From: Candidatus Pseudobacter hemicellulosilyticus
Lineage (GTDB): Bacteria; Bacteroidota; Bacteroidia; Chitinophagales; Chitinophagaceae
DNA length: 64,000 bases
Assembly: GCA_029202545.1 (NCBI GenBank)
Contig: CP119311.1
Coordinates: 1,426,001 to 1,490,000 of the forward strand
Direction: 5' to 3'
Shown: in pieces, positions 51,275 through 60,853 of the stretch
Layout: each line of letters begins with the position of its first letter
Position numbering within the stretch: position 1 is the stretch's first letter
The notes under the pieces: generated by a model
The model's database searches: none
Told to the model about the DNA's origin: nothing
The model's input: the letters and a program-made list of their open reading frames with translations, nothing else
Program-made: the position numbers and the translations under genes

Positions 51275-51481
51275 ATGAAGAATACATGGTTAACAGCAGT
51301 AGTGGCCGGTGCAGCCGTAGCAGGCGTATTCTTGTGGATGCGCAACCGTAACCGGACAGCCAGTATCGCCCATGATGTGGCGGATGCAGCAGGAGAAACA
51401 CATGAAAAAATTCGTAAGTATATACGCAAGGCCAACAGGGAAGCCAGGAAAGAAATGAACCACGCTTCCGACGCCTTGTAA
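51275..51481 (+). CDS. Small membrane-anchored protein, YtxH-like
   Basis: Protein of 68 residues with one N-terminal membrane helix (WLTAVVAGAAVAGVFLWM) followed by a charged amphipathic helix rich in Ala, Lys and Glu (HEKIRKYIRKANREARKEM). The layout resembles YtxH-type small stress proteins. A strong bidirectional terminator follows. Confidence 0.65.
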   Translation: MKNTWLTAVVAGAAVAGVFLWMRNRNRTASIAHDVADAAGETHEKIRKYIRKANREARKEMNHASDAL

Positions 51482-51500
51482 ACTTTGGTTTTTTGCAGTT

Positions 51501-51537
51501 AAAAAGGGCCGTATCCTATTTGATACGGCCCTTTTTT
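51501..51537. terminator. Bidirectional intrinsic terminator
   Basis: GGGCCGTATC (51506-51515) pairs perfectly with GATACGGCCC (51522-51531). T runs flank it on both strands, so it serves the convergent genes 51275-51481 (+) and 51557-51775 (-). Confidence 0.92.
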
Positions 51538-51556
51538 ATGGTTCAACGGATGATCA

Positions 51557-51775
51557 TTATTCTTCGTCGTCTGTGTTGTTCCGCTTTTTGTTTTCTGTAT
51601 CTCCCTGCATAGCGGAGTTTTCATCATGGGAGCGGTCCTGGTCGTTGGTCTCTGCTTCCTCTTTAATGCCTTGCATGGTGGAAGACAGGGGGCCTTTCAT
51701 GTGTTCCTGCGGGTCCGTCTCTTTTGGGGGCGGGGGCGGAGGAACTTGCTTATCGGTGTCTTTTTTCTGTGTCAT
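51557..51775 (-). CDS. Hypothetical disordered protein, 72 aa
   Basis: Highly charged, low-complexity protein with six prolines in a row (VPPPPPPKETD) and an acidic tail (KKRNNTDDEE). No fold is predicted by eye. A start at 51775 and the downstream bidirectional terminator support it as a real gene; similar short disordered proteins are common in this phylum. Function unknown. Confidence 0.55.
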   Translation of the reverse strand: MTQKKDTDKQVPPPPPPKETDPQEHMKGPLSSTMQGIKEEAETNDQDRSHDENSAMQGDTENKKRNNTDDEE

Positions 51776-51870
51776 GGCGGTTTATTTACCAATACCGGTT
51801 CAAATTTGGGGCCACCGGAATAGCTAAGACTGAATGAATTGCGTAGGCCATTGTGGCTGATGTTGCTATA

Positions 51871-51905
51871 AAAAGAACCTGGCCCTCCATCAGAAGGGCC
51901 AGGTT
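51871..51905 (-). terminator. Intrinsic terminator of the PepSY-like gene
   Basis: AACCTGGCCCT pairs with AGGGCCAGGTT (outer ends 51876 and 51905); the minus strand continues CTTTTTAT. Confidence 0.88.
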
Positions 51906-51934
51906 ATCCGATACAGGTTTAACAGCAATGGTCT

Positions 51935-52393
51935 TTATTGCTTTTTATGAATTTTGTCCTTCACTATAGTACCATTGCTGTCATAGATGATCTTCTTCTT
52001 TGGATTGCCATTGAGTTTTACCATATACTGTATCTGCCCTTCTTTTTCTATCCGGTATACCTCATTAATCTTATCGCCGGCATACCCGGTTTTCACGGCG
52101 TCAGTGATATTGGTGGGCATTTCGCTTCTTTCAATCTTCTGGCCTTTGGAAAGCAGTTCTCCACTGCTGTTGAACTCGGCCATATGTTCTCTGAGATCTA
52201 CCTGGAACATGGCTTTATAGTTCCCGTCCTTCATCCTCCAGTCGAGATTGGTGGTATTGTCAAAGTTGTTGTCGAAGGATGCGCGGACTGCTTCAGGCAC
52301 ATCTCTGTTTTTTACCTTATTGTCTTTGTCCTGCGCAAACACCTGGCAGGTGCTGGCCACCGTAAGGGCCGCAATTAAAAATAAGTTTCTCAT
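51935..52393 (-). CDS. PepSY-like secreted protein
   Basis: Exported protein of 152 residues, signal MRNLFLIAALTVASTCQVFA. It has two PepSY-like repeats: VPEAVRASFDNNFDNTTNLDW with KAMFQVDLREHMAEF, and ITDAVKTGYAGDKINEVYRI with YMVKLNGNPKKKIIYDSNG. Such proteins are periplasmic and common in Bacteroidota; some restrain proteases, but that is not shown here. Confidence 0.83.
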   Translation of the reverse strand: MRNLFLIAALTVASTCQVFAQDKDNKVKNRDVPEAVRASFDNNFDNTTNLDWRMKDGNYKAMFQVDLREHMAEFNSSGELLSKGQKIERSEMPTNITDAVKTGYAGDKINEVYRIEKEGQIQYMVKLNGNPKKKIIYDSNGTIVKDKIHKKQ

Positions 52394-52502
52394 GGTGTTC
52401 AGTTTTTATGATAAGAGAATATTTGTGCTAAACGGCTCCAGCCATTACCATCAATGCCATCCGTGGTTTCTGATTTTTGCCAAAATATGATGCCAGCCAT
52501 GC

Positions 52503-52530
52503 AAAAAGGGAATAGCCTGGCTATTCCCTT
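52503..52530 (-). terminator. Intrinsic terminator of the 309-aa secreted protein gene
   Basis: A near-perfect palindrome (AAGGGAATAGCC then GGCTATTCCC) is followed by TTTTTGC on the minus strand. It lies 110 bp past the stop at 52639. Confidence 0.8.
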
Positions 52531-52638
52531 CAAATGCCGCGCTATTTGTAGCACAGCTGACCAATATGATGATAATCTGCACAGTTAAGGATTGGGTAAG
52601 AACCGCAACTGGCGTGAGATGTAGTGCTTCAGCCCCGC

Positions 52639-53568
52639 TTAGTTCTCTTCTTCCCCGCTCTCAGACTGCATGCCGCCGCCAAATGTGATCTTCAGGAGCT
52701 TGCCTGCAATGGTCATCATGTCTTTTTCATAGTCATATACGGGGCCAGGTTCCTGGATGGCCATTTCCGCAGTAGTAACAGCCCTGCTTTCCACCTGGCT
52801 GAACTGGTACAATAGTTTGAAAGGTGTTTTCCTGTCAAACTGTACCAGCAGTTTCATAATGCCGGCGTTCTCTTCAATATAGAGGGGGTGCATGAAATTA
52901 AGGGATCCGGGCATCAGCGTGGATGTCCATACTTCTACCTGGTAGGGTTTGGGATCAACGCCAACCATGCTGGCACGATCGGGTCCGCCTGCGGGTGCTC
53001 CTTTCAGGGTATAAACAGCTTTGGTGCAGGGATAGCCTGCAACGGTAATGGTTTCTGCTGTACGGGTAATAGTATAGTCTTCGTTGTTGAGGACAGTGGC
53101 CGACATGCGGTACAGGTTCTCGCCTGTATACAGGATATTCACCTGTTCTGTACCGGCGCTGGCTTTCATGTACATCTTTCCCTCTTTCTTTGTCATATCT
53201 ACCGTGTTCTCTCCATGGTAGTTGAGGGCGTCGAATTTGGCAGTGGAATTTTCACCTTTGCAATAGATCATGCTTTTCAGCGGCAGGTTGACAATGGCCA
53301 GGAGCAGGATGCCTGTTTCTTCTGCTTCTTTCTGGAACCGCTTACGGTCGGCCTCACTGAGTCCGGCGCTAAGCTCCATCAGCTGTTGCTGGGTATTGCC
53401 TTTTGTGGGATCCACCTGTTGTAGCAATCCGCCAATCAGGCTGCCGGGGGTAGTGATATCAACTTTGATAGCGCCCTCCCGGAATGGTTTGGCGGCAGTG
53501 GATTGACCAACACAGAACATGGATGACAGGAACAGAGTGACTGTGCCCAGGAATTGCTTTACATGCAT
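52639..53568 (-). CDS. Hypothetical secreted protein, 309 aa (DUF4412/GLPGLI-like)
   Basis: Exported protein with signal MHVKQFLGTVTLFLSSMFCVG. Beta-rich, with a pattern that resembles outer-membrane lipoprotein-sorting or GLPGLI/DUF4412 proteins: GAIKVDITTPGSLIGG, MYMKASAGTEQVNILYTG, ITVAGYPCTKAVYTLKG and YQVEVWTSTLMPGSLN. The family is a best guess from these strands. Monocistronic, with its own terminator. Confidence 0.65.
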   Translation of the reverse strand: MHVKQFLGTVTLFLSSMFCVGQSTAAKPFREGAIKVDITTPGSLIGGLLQQVDPTKGNTQQQLMELSAGLSEADRKRFQKEAEETGILLLAIVNLPLKSMIYCKGENSTAKFDALNYHGENTVDMTKKEGKMYMKASAGTEQVNILYTGENLYRMSATVLNNEDYTITRTAETITVAGYPCTKAVYTLKGAPAGGPDRASMVGVDPKPYQVEVWTSTLMPGSLNFMHPLYIEENAGIMKLLVQFDRKTPFKLLYQFSQVESRAVTTAEMAIQEPGPVYDYEKDMMTIAGKLLKITFGGGMQSESGEEEN

Positions 53569-53641
53569 GGCTAAATGATTTGTGGCCGTAAAAATAAGGG
53601 ATATCAGATGCCAGCGACCTGTTTATCACTGAATGGTCAGA

Positions 53642-56600
53642 TTATCTTTTCAGACTGTTTACATATTCCGTGGGCGACATACCAAACTGTTTCTGGAAGT
53701 TCTTTCCAAAATAGGCCTGGGAATTATAACCTACCATTTCCGCTATCTCGTAGATCTTGTACCGGCCTTCTGCCAGCAGGATAGCCGCCTTCTTCAGGCG
53801 CGTGATATTGATGATCTCATTGGGAGACAGGTTGGAAATGGACTTGATCTTGCGATACAAGGTAGGCCGGCTCATGTTGAGCAGTTCCGCCAGCTGCTGT
53901 ACATCCAGCTCACTGTTGTCCAGGTGCTCCAGGATCACGGTATTCAACCGCTCCAGGAAATCCTCATCGGCCTGTGTATTGGCCATGGACTTCAGGTGAA
54001 CGGCTGGCGTATGCGCAAAATGTTCCCGCACTATCTCCCGGTTCCTGAGCAGCGTGGCCACCTGCACCAGCAGGTGTTCAGGAGAGAACGGTTTTTCAAT
54101 ATAGGCGTCTGCGCCGGAGCTAAGCCCTTCTATCCTTGATTGCAGCGTGTTTTTGGCAGTGAGCAGGATCACCGGGATATGACTGTACTCCAGGTTGTTC
54201 TTGATGCCGGCGCAAAGTTCAAAGCCATCCATACCGGGCATCATCACATCACTGATGATAAGGCTGATACTTGCACTGCCCAGGACCTGCAGAGCTTCTG
54301 TTCCGCTGGCTGCGGTACGGATAGTATATTGTTTCCCCAGTTCCCGCAGCAGGAACTGCCGGACCTCGGCGTTGTCCTCTACTACCAGGATATCTGCCCT
54401 GCCCTGCTGCTCTTCTGCGGCATCTGCAGCAACCTCTTCTTCCGGCAGTGTTTCCTGGGCCGGCCTGAGGGGGATGAGCAGTTCAAAGCAGTTGGTGCTG
54501 CCATCGCCGGGCCGCAGTTGCAGGCTGCCGCTGTGCAGTTCCGCGAGGGAGCGTGCCAGCGGCAGGCCCAGGCCTGTGCCTGGCTGTTGTCCGGTATTCG
54601 GCATCCGGAAAAAGGGCTCAAATATCTTCTGGTGATGGTCGTCTGGGATCAGTACGCCGTCATTGTATACACTGAGCAGGAAACAATTATTCTGGCGGTC
54701 CAGCTGGAGCCGGATAAACTGGTGGCCGTATTTGATACCATTGGTGAGCAGGTTACTGATGATCTTGGTCAGCGCTTCGGGGTCCACATAGGCCTGAATA
54801 GGTTCGTCCCCATATTCAAAAGATAATTGCAGGTTTTTTTCGGCAGCGACGGGCCGGAAACGATCGCAGATCTCGCTGGTCAGCAGGCTGATATTGGTCT
54901 TTACAAACTCCAGCTGCAATCCTTTTGTTTCCACCTTCCTGAAGTCCAGCAGCTGGTTGGTCAGCTGCAGGAGGCGATCAGTACTTTTTTCCATCACCGC
55001 CAGGTTCCTGCGGATCTCGGGCAGCTCATCCGACCGGCGGGCCACTTCCAGCGGGGCTTTGATCAGGGTGAGGGGTGTCCGGATCTCATGGGTCACATTG
55101 GTGAAGAAATCGATCTTGGCTTGGTAGATATCTTTCTCTTTTTCGAAGGAAAGCTTTTCCAGCCTGCGCCGGTTCTTCTCCTGCTCCCTGCGGTGATAGT
55201 TGCGGAACAGGAAGAACAGTAAGGCAGCTCCCGCCAGCGTATAGACGCAATAAGCCCAGGGGCTGGCATAAAACGGCGGCAGGATAGTGATGGTCAGGGA
55301 CGCAGGTTCCCCGGAATCATCGCTGCCGGCCAGGCTGGCTTTCACCTGGAAGGTGTAAGTGCCGGGCGACAGGTTGGTGAAATATACTTTGCGGTTGGTC
55401 TTCAGGTGCGTCCATTCATCCTCCAGCCCCTGCATCCGGTAAGCATATTCCGTGATGCCGGGAGTGGTTAGGTTAAGTGCTGTAAAATCCAGGCTGAAGC
55501 TGGCCTGGTCATGCGGCAAGCTGATCTGCCGGGTATAGGTCACGGACTGTTGCAGGGGTGAACCTTTCACTCCCACCGGCACTTCCTGGTTCATGACCTG
55601 CAGGCCGGTGAAGTAGGCCCTGGGCGCCTTCCGCTGCAGCTGGATAGCTTCCGGGTGAAAACTGATAAGTCCCCTGGCGCTGCCGAAATACAGGGTGCCG
55701 TCCTTTCCGGCAAAGGAGGAATTGTAGTTGAACTGATCGCTCAGCAGACCGGAAGCAGTAGTGAAAGTGATCATCTCCTGCCTGCCTGGCTGGAAGCAGG
55801 TCAGCCCTTTGGAGCTGCTGATCCAGAGCCTGCCCAGCATATCCTCTTCCACATTAAAGATATAATTGGCGGGCAGGCCGTCGGCCATCCCATAGTGCTT
55901 GAATTTTTGCTGCCGGAGGTCCAGGCTGCTCAGGCCGCCGCCATCCGTGGCAATCCAGATGATACCCTGACTGTCTTCAAAAATATGATTGATAGTATTG
56001 TGGCTGGGACCGGCTGTGGGTTGCTGCGGATCATATTTATAATGGATGGGTTTGCCGCCGTCCGCCGGCAGCTGATAAATACCCCAGCCTACGCTGCCCA
56101 GCCAGATATTGCCCTGGCGGTCTTCCGACAGGCAGCCGTAAAAAATGGCAGGCAGCCCCTCCACCAGTTCAAACCGGTCTGCGGCATCCAGGTACCTGAA
56201 CAGCCCGGTCACAGTGGCCAGGTATAAAATGCCGGACCTGGTCCGGTGGATGGATACCACAAAATTGTTGCTGAGCCCGGAACCGTTCTCAAAAGTATAG
56301 CGGCGTACTACTTTGCCGGAGGGGATATCCATTCTTTCCACTCCATGTTCAAAAGTGCCGATCCAGAGCCGGTTGCTATCGGCCAGCAGGCCCTGGATAT
56401 TGGTGTAGGATAAGCTGCCGGGCTGACCATTGGGATAAAAATGAGTGAACTGACCTGTTTCCGGGTCCAGCCTGTTGAGCCCGGCGTCTTCTGTGCCGAT
56501 CCATAAAGATCCATACCTGTCCTGGCAGATCTCCCGGACGGCGTTCCCATTGAGCATACCGGGCCTGGCGCCGGAGTAGTATTTGGTGAACCAGCCGTAT

Positions 56601-57586
56601 TCAGGCGCATAATAATTAATACCGCCAAAATAGCTGCCTGCCCAGATACCGCCTTCATTGTCCCTGAGCAGGGTATAGATAGCATTATCGGAGAGAGAGT
56701 AAGGGTCTGTGGTTTCCTTGCTGAGCTGCTCCCATTGCCGGCTGTTTAGGTCAAGGATGTAAATGCCGGATTCACTGGCGATCCAGAACTCCTGTTCCCG
56801 GTACCGGATAATATCCCGCACATAAATACTGGTATTGTTCCTGTTCCGCGCTATCAGCTCCGTGGTCTGCCGGGTCCTGGCATCGTACATCAGCAGGCCG
56901 CTGCTCATGGTGCCCACCAGGAAGGCATGGTCAGAGAGGGGGAACAACTGGGAGATCCAGTTAGAGTTCAGCTGGCTGGGAAAGGTCAGGATCACCTCGT
57001 CAACAGTGAAACGGTCAGTAGCTTCCTGGTGTATCCGCAGGCGGCCCTGCTGGCTGCCGGTGGCGATACTGCCATCCGTGGTAGCGCAGATACTGGCCAC
57101 ATCAGTATAGCGGATGCCGCTGAAATGGTCCTGCAGCTTGCGCAATTGACTGTTGTACCGGTACAGGTTAAAGCCCTGGGTAAACCAGATATTGCCGGGG
57201 CGGTCCACCTGGATACGCGTAATGTCCAGCTCTCCCGTTCCGTCTATGAACCGGAACTGTTCTGTAATGGGATCAAAAGAATAGAGCCCGTTGCCGGTGC
57301 CCAGCCAGATCACCCCTGCGGAGTCCGAGGTCATGCAGCGGATAAAATTATTGCCCAGGCTGTTGCCCACATTATTCCGGTACACCCGGAACTGGTAGCC
57401 GTCAAAACGGTTGAGCCCATCCCGGGTGCCAAACCAGACAAAGCCGGTCTTGTCCCTGGTACTGCAGAAAACGGCATTGTTGGACAGGCCATCTTCCACC
57501 TGGTAATGCTTAAAGTAATAAGGTTGGCTGTAGCTGGTCAGTGCGAGGGGCAACAATAGGAAAACAAACAATCTTCTCAAGGGCAT
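53642..57586 (-). CDS. Hybrid two-component system regulator (HTCS)
   Basis: One-protein sensor-regulator of 1,314 residues. A signal peptide (RLFVFLLLPLALTSYS) is followed by two seven-bladed sets of Reg_prop repeats (about 20-680; TGFVWFGTRDGLNRFDG is the first), a Y_Y_Y domain (about 685-760) and one membrane helix (about 772-794). Next come HisKA with the acceptor His near 834 in FFTNVTHEIRTPLTLI, HATPase, a receiver (about 1,062-1,180, Asp in IISDVMMPGMDGFE) and an AraC helix-turn-helix (about 1,215-1,314). It probably senses a sugar in the periplasm and activates the divergent glycosidase genes beginning at 57933. Confidence 0.95.
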   Translation of the reverse strand: MPLRRLFVFLLLPLALTSYSQPYYFKHYQVEDGLSNNAVFCSTRDKTGFVWFGTRDGLNRFDGYQFRVYRNNVGNSLGNNFIRCMTSDSAGVIWLGTGNGLYSFDPITEQFRFIDGTGELDITRIQVDRPGNIWFTQGFNLYRYNSQLRKLQDHFSGIRYTDVASICATTDGSIATGSQQGRLRIHQEATDRFTVDEVILTFPSQLNSNWISQLFPLSDHAFLVGTMSSGLLMYDARTRQTTELIARNRNNTSIYVRDIIRYREQEFWIASESGIYILDLNSRQWEQLSKETTDPYSLSDNAIYTLLRDNEGGIWAGSYFGGINYYAPEYGWFTKYYSGARPGMLNGNAVREICQDRYGSLWIGTEDAGLNRLDPETGQFTHFYPNGQPGSLSYTNIQGLLADSNRLWIGTFEHGVERMDIPSGKVVRRYTFENGSGLSNNFVVSIHRTRSGILYLATVTGLFRYLDAADRFELVEGLPAIFYGCLSEDRQGNIWLGSVGWGIYQLPADGGKPIHYKYDPQQPTAGPSHNTINHIFEDSQGIIWIATDGGGLSSLDLRQQKFKHYGMADGLPANYIFNVEEDMLGRLWISSSKGLTCFQPGRQEMITFTTASGLLSDQFNYNSSFAGKDGTLYFGSARGLISFHPEAIQLQRKAPRAYFTGLQVMNQEVPVGVKGSPLQQSVTYTRQISLPHDQASFSLDFTALNLTTPGITEYAYRMQGLEDEWTHLKTNRKVYFTNLSPGTYTFQVKASLAGSDDSGEPASLTITILPPFYASPWAYCVYTLAGAALLFFLFRNYHRREQEKNRRRLEKLSFEKEKDIYQAKIDFFTNVTHEIRTPLTLIKAPLEVARRSDELPEIRRNLAVMEKSTDRLLQLTNQLLDFRKVETKGLQLEFVKTNISLLTSEICDRFRPVAAEKNLQLSFEYGDEPIQAYVDPEALTKIISNLLTNGIKYGHQFIRLQLDRQNNCFLLSVYNDGVLIPDDHHQKIFEPFFRMPNTGQQPGTGLGLPLARSLAELHSGSLQLRPGDGSTNCFELLIPLRPAQETLPEEEVAADAAEEQQGRADILVVEDNAEVRQFLLRELGKQYTIRTAASGTEALQVLGSASISLIISDVMMPGMDGFELCAGIKNNLEYSHIPVILLTAKNTLQSRIEGLSSGADAYIEKPFSPEHLLVQVATLLRNREIVREHFAHTPAVHLKSMANTQADEDFLERLNTVILEHLDNSELDVQQLAELLNMSRPTLYRKIKSISNLSPNEIINITRLKKAAILLAEGRYKIYEIAEMVGYNSQAYFGKNFQKQFGMSPTEYVNSLKR

Positions 57587-57932
57587 TCCTTTTAGGAGAA
57601 AATAAAATTAGGACAATAACCTGCGTTGGGACACAGAAAATCGGCTTTTGAGCGAATAATCCTACAAAATGAAACAAATTTTATAGAAAGGCTGGAAGAG
57701 AATACCCTGAACCCGCTAAAATGGACAAATTCAGGCAATTGGTCGATTTAATAGTACAAAAAGGGGTATTGGCCACCAGGTTCCGGGTCTTTTAAGGGGG
57801 ACGAAGCCATGTTTTGCTGATTTTGAGACAAAACGCAAAAACAATGACACGATTCTTATAACCCTTTTTTTCACAATTGCTTTGTTTTGTGGACCTAAAT
57901 AAAGCCCGTAGAAAGGCTTGCCAACTTTGGAT
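57587..57932. promoter_or_regulatory. Divergent regulatory region between HTCS and GH2 genes
   Basis: The 346-bp gap must contain promoters for both directions and, by position, the AraC-type binding site of the HTCS. It is AT-rich near 57825-57900. I found no convincing -33/-7 pair; CAACTTTG (57922-57929) resembles a -7 box but sits only 3 bp from the ATG. No repeats or small genes recognised. Confidence 0.35.
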
Positions 57933-59777
57933 ATGAAAAAGACATATATACTCCCCCTCCTGATGGGGCTTTCCGGATCCTTGTTTGCTCAAACACCCAC
58001 CTGGTCTCCCGTAAAAGGGAAGATTGCCAGTCCCTGGGCCGAGAAAGTCAATCCTGCTGCAGTGCACCAGGAATATCCCCGTCCTCAGTTTGAAAGAAAA
58101 GATTGGAAGAACCTGAATGGTCTCTGGGACTATGCCATTGCTGAAAAATCGGCTACCCCCAGCATCAACCAGGGCAAGATCCTGGTACCCTTTGCGGTGG
58201 AATCCTCCCTGTCCGGTGTGGGCAGGATTGTAGGAAAGGACAGCCTGCTCTGGTACAAGACGCAGTTCAGCATTCCTTCCACTATGAAAGGAAAACAGAT
58301 CCTGCTCCATTTTGGTGCGGTAGACTGGAAGACCACCGTACTGGTAAATGGTAAAGAAGTTGGTGTTCATGAAGGTGGTAATGATCCCTTCTCCTTTAAC
58401 ATTACTTCTTTCCTGGCTGGCAAAGGCAACCAGGAGCTGGTTGTAAAAGTATGGGACCCCACTGATGCCGGTCCTCAGCCCCGCGGCAAACAGGTCAACA
58501 GGCCTGAAGGTATCTGGTATACTGCAGTTACCGGTATCTGGCAAACCGTCTGGATTGAAGGCGTGAACGCCGCTTACCTGGCCAATGTCCGCATCACCCC
58601 GGATGTAGACGCCCAATCCCTGGAACTGATCCCCACAGTAGCCGGCGTACAGCCTGGCGATAAACTCCGGATCACAGCCCTGGATGGCGCCAGCACAGTA
58701 GCCAGCATGGAGACTGAAGCCACCCAGACAATAAACCTGGGCATCGGCAATCCCAAACTCTGGAGCCCTTCCAACCCCTTCCTGTACGACCTGAAACTGG
58801 AACTGGTACGGAACGGCAAAGTGATTGATGAAGTAAAAAGCTATTTCGCGATGCGTAAGATCTCCTGGGCTACTGATCCCCAGGGTATCCGCCGCATGCT
58901 GCTGAACAATAAATTCCTGTTCCAGTACGGACCGCTGGATCAGGGCTGGTGGCCTGACGGCCTCTACACGGCCCCTTCTGATGAAGCCCTGCTGTTTGAC
59001 GTGGTGAAGACCAAAGAAATGGGCTTTAACATGATCCGCAAGCACATGAAGACCGAACCCGCCCGCTGGTACTACCATTGTGATAAAGAAGGTATGCTGG
59101 TGTGGCAGGATATGCCGAGCGGCGACCTGGGCAATCACTGGGAAAACCGTCCCGGCGTGCTGGACAAAGGCACCGACAAGAAAAGATCCCCTGAGTCTGA
59201 AGCGATCTTCCGCAAAGAATGGAAGTCTATCATGGAAGCTTTCCATAACTCGCCCAGCATTGTGGTCTGGACGCCTTTCAATGAAGCATGGGGCCAGTTC
59301 AAGACCCAGGAAATTGTACACTGGACCGAAAAAATGGATCCTTCCAGGCTGATCAACGCCGCCAGCGGCGGCAACTTTGAACCGGTAGGGGATATGATTG
59401 ACCTGCACAACTATCCTCACCCCGCCATGCCGGATCCCGCTTTCTTTGGGAAAGACTATGTCCTGGTACTGGGTGAATTTGGTGGACTGGGCCTGCCGGT
59501 AGACAACCACGTATGGCAGCAGAAAGACAACTGGGGTTACCAGAGCTTCAAGAACCAGACCGATCTGTACAACCGTTATGCAGAGTACATCAAACGAATG
59601 AAAGACCTGATCCGCCTGGGCCTGTCTGCCGCTGTATACACACAGACCACCGACGTGGAAGTGGAAACCAACGGCCTGATGACCTACGACCGTAAGGTGA
59701 TCAAGTTCCCCGAAGCCAAAATGAAGGAGATCCACAGTGAACTGTATGATCCCGCGCTGGCTCCCATGAAAAAGTAA
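57933..59777 (+). CDS. Glycoside hydrolase family 2 enzyme, exported
   Basis: Protein of 614 residues with signal peptide MKKTYILPLLMGLSGSLFA. The start at 57933 is chosen over an in-frame TTG at 57918. A sugar-binding jelly-roll domain (about 40-200, FERKDWKNLNGLWDYAIAE) and an Ig-like domain (about 205-310) precede the TIM barrel. The acid/base is Glu451 in WTPFNEAWGQ and the nucleophile Glu515 in LVLGEFGGLG. The size fits beta-glucuronidase/galactosidase types; specificity unknown. It pairs with the GH43-like gene 14 bp downstream and faces the HTCS. Confidence 0.92.
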   Translation: MKKTYILPLLMGLSGSLFAQTPTWSPVKGKIASPWAEKVNPAAVHQEYPRPQFERKDWKNLNGLWDYAIAEKSATPSINQGKILVPFAVESSLSGVGRIVGKDSLLWYKTQFSIPSTMKGKQILLHFGAVDWKTTVLVNGKEVGVHEGGNDPFSFNITSFLAGKGNQELVVKVWDPTDAGPQPRGKQVNRPEGIWYTAVTGIWQTVWIEGVNAAYLANVRITPDVDAQSLELIPTVAGVQPGDKLRITALDGASTVASMETEATQTINLGIGNPKLWSPSNPFLYDLKLELVRNGKVIDEVKSYFAMRKISWATDPQGIRRMLLNNKFLFQYGPLDQGWWPDGLYTAPSDEALLFDVVKTKEMGFNMIRKHMKTEPARWYYHCDKEGMLVWQDMPSGDLGNHWENRPGVLDKGTDKKRSPESEAIFRKEWKSIMEAFHNSPSIVVWTPFNEAWGQFKTQEIVHWTEKMDPSRLINAASGGNFEPVGDMIDLHNYPHPAMPDPAFFGKDYVLVLGEFGGLGLPVDNHVWQQKDNWGYQSFKNQTDLYNRYAEYIKRMKDLIRLGLSAAVYTQTTDVEVETNGLMTYDRKVIKFPEAKMKEIHSELYDPALAPMKK

Positions 59778-59791
59778 TGTAAACGAAGAAT

Positions 59792-60802
59792 ATGTTTTTT
59801 GCTACGAAAAGATTGCTGACCGCTGTCCTGTTGCTGACCTGCTTTATTGCGAATGCACAGTCCGACAGGAAAGCGCCTGCACCGTTGTTCCGCGACCCCG
59901 TCACTGACGGGGCCGCGGACCCGGTGATGATCTACAATCCCATTGAGAAAGCCTGGTGGATGCTGTATACACAGCGTCGCGCCAACCTGGAACTGCCGGG
60001 AGTGGCATTTTGTTATGGGAATGCCATCGGGGTGGCCTCTTCAGCCGACCAGGGCAGGACCTGGGTATACCGGGGAACGCTGGACCTGGAATTTGAAAAA
60101 GGCCATAACACCTTCTGGGCGCCTGATGTAGTGGTGCACAATGGTCAGTTCCATCTTTTCGTAGCTTATATAAAAGGCGTGCGCAGCAGCTGGGGCGGTG
60201 AAGCCAGACTGGCCCACTACACCAGCAAGGATCTCTGGAACTGGACCTTCCATGAATTTGCTGACGTAGGGGTCAAAAATGTGATTGATGGCTCCCTGAT
60301 CAAAATGTCCAACGGCAGCTGGCGCATGTTCTTCAAAGGGCCACAGAGCAATACCCTGATGGCCGACAGCAAAGATCTTACTCACTGGAAAGCCGGTTCC
60401 GATGTTGTTATTGGCGGGCCTGCCCATGAAGGCGCCAATGTTTTTGAATACAAAGGCTATTACTGGATGCTCACAGATGAATGGAAAGGTATGCGGGTCT
60501 ATCGCTCCACTGATCTCCGCAACTGGGAAAAGCAGGGCATGATCCTGGATGATATTGGCATCCGCCCGGATGACCATATCACCGGTGCCCATGGGGATGC
60601 CGTAGTAGCCGGCGACAATGCCTATGTTTTCTATTTCACCCATCCCGGCCGCAAAAAGCATGGGGAGGCCACTCCCGATGAGAATGGCGTATTTCCCTAC
60701 GCAGAACGGCGTTCCTCTATCCAGGTAGCGCAGCTGGTCTTTGAAGACGGCACACTCAAATGCAGGCGTAATGAATTTGATTTCTTCATGGCGGATGACT
60801 GA
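59792..60802 (+). CDS. GH43-like five-bladed propeller glycosidase, exported
   Basis: Protein of 336 residues with signal RLLTAVLLLTCFIANA. Propeller motifs: DGAADPVMIYNPIEKAWW (candidate catalytic Asp in the first blade), NTFWAPDVVVHNGQFHLF, IDGSLIKMSNGSWRMFF and EGANVFEYKGYYWMLTDEW (candidate acid Glu). These fit GH43/GH117-type enzymes that cut arabinose, xylose or galactose linkages. It is co-transcribed with the GH2 gene. No SusC/SusD or transporter lies next to the pair. Confidence 0.85.
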   Translation: MFFATKRLLTAVLLLTCFIANAQSDRKAPAPLFRDPVTDGAADPVMIYNPIEKAWWMLYTQRRANLELPGVAFCYGNAIGVASSADQGRTWVYRGTLDLEFEKGHNTFWAPDVVVHNGQFHLFVAYIKGVRSSWGGEARLAHYTSKDLWNWTFHEFADVGVKNVIDGSLIKMSNGSWRMFFKGPQSNTLMADSKDLTHWKAGSDVVIGGPAHEGANVFEYKGYYWMLTDEWKGMRVYRSTDLRNWEKQGMILDDIGIRPDDHITGAHGDAVVAGDNAYVFYFTHPGRKKHGEATPDENGVFPYAERRSSIQVAQLVFEDGTLKCRRNEFDFFMADD

Positions 60803-60853
60803 ATCAGGGAAGATTAATGGCATTGCCGGATATTATTTCTTACTTTAGTAATC

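Noticed and set aside
57792..59735. 647-codon open frame on the minus strand
   Set aside because: Antisense to the GH2 gene with conserved catalytic Glu motifs; no family features in the antisense product.
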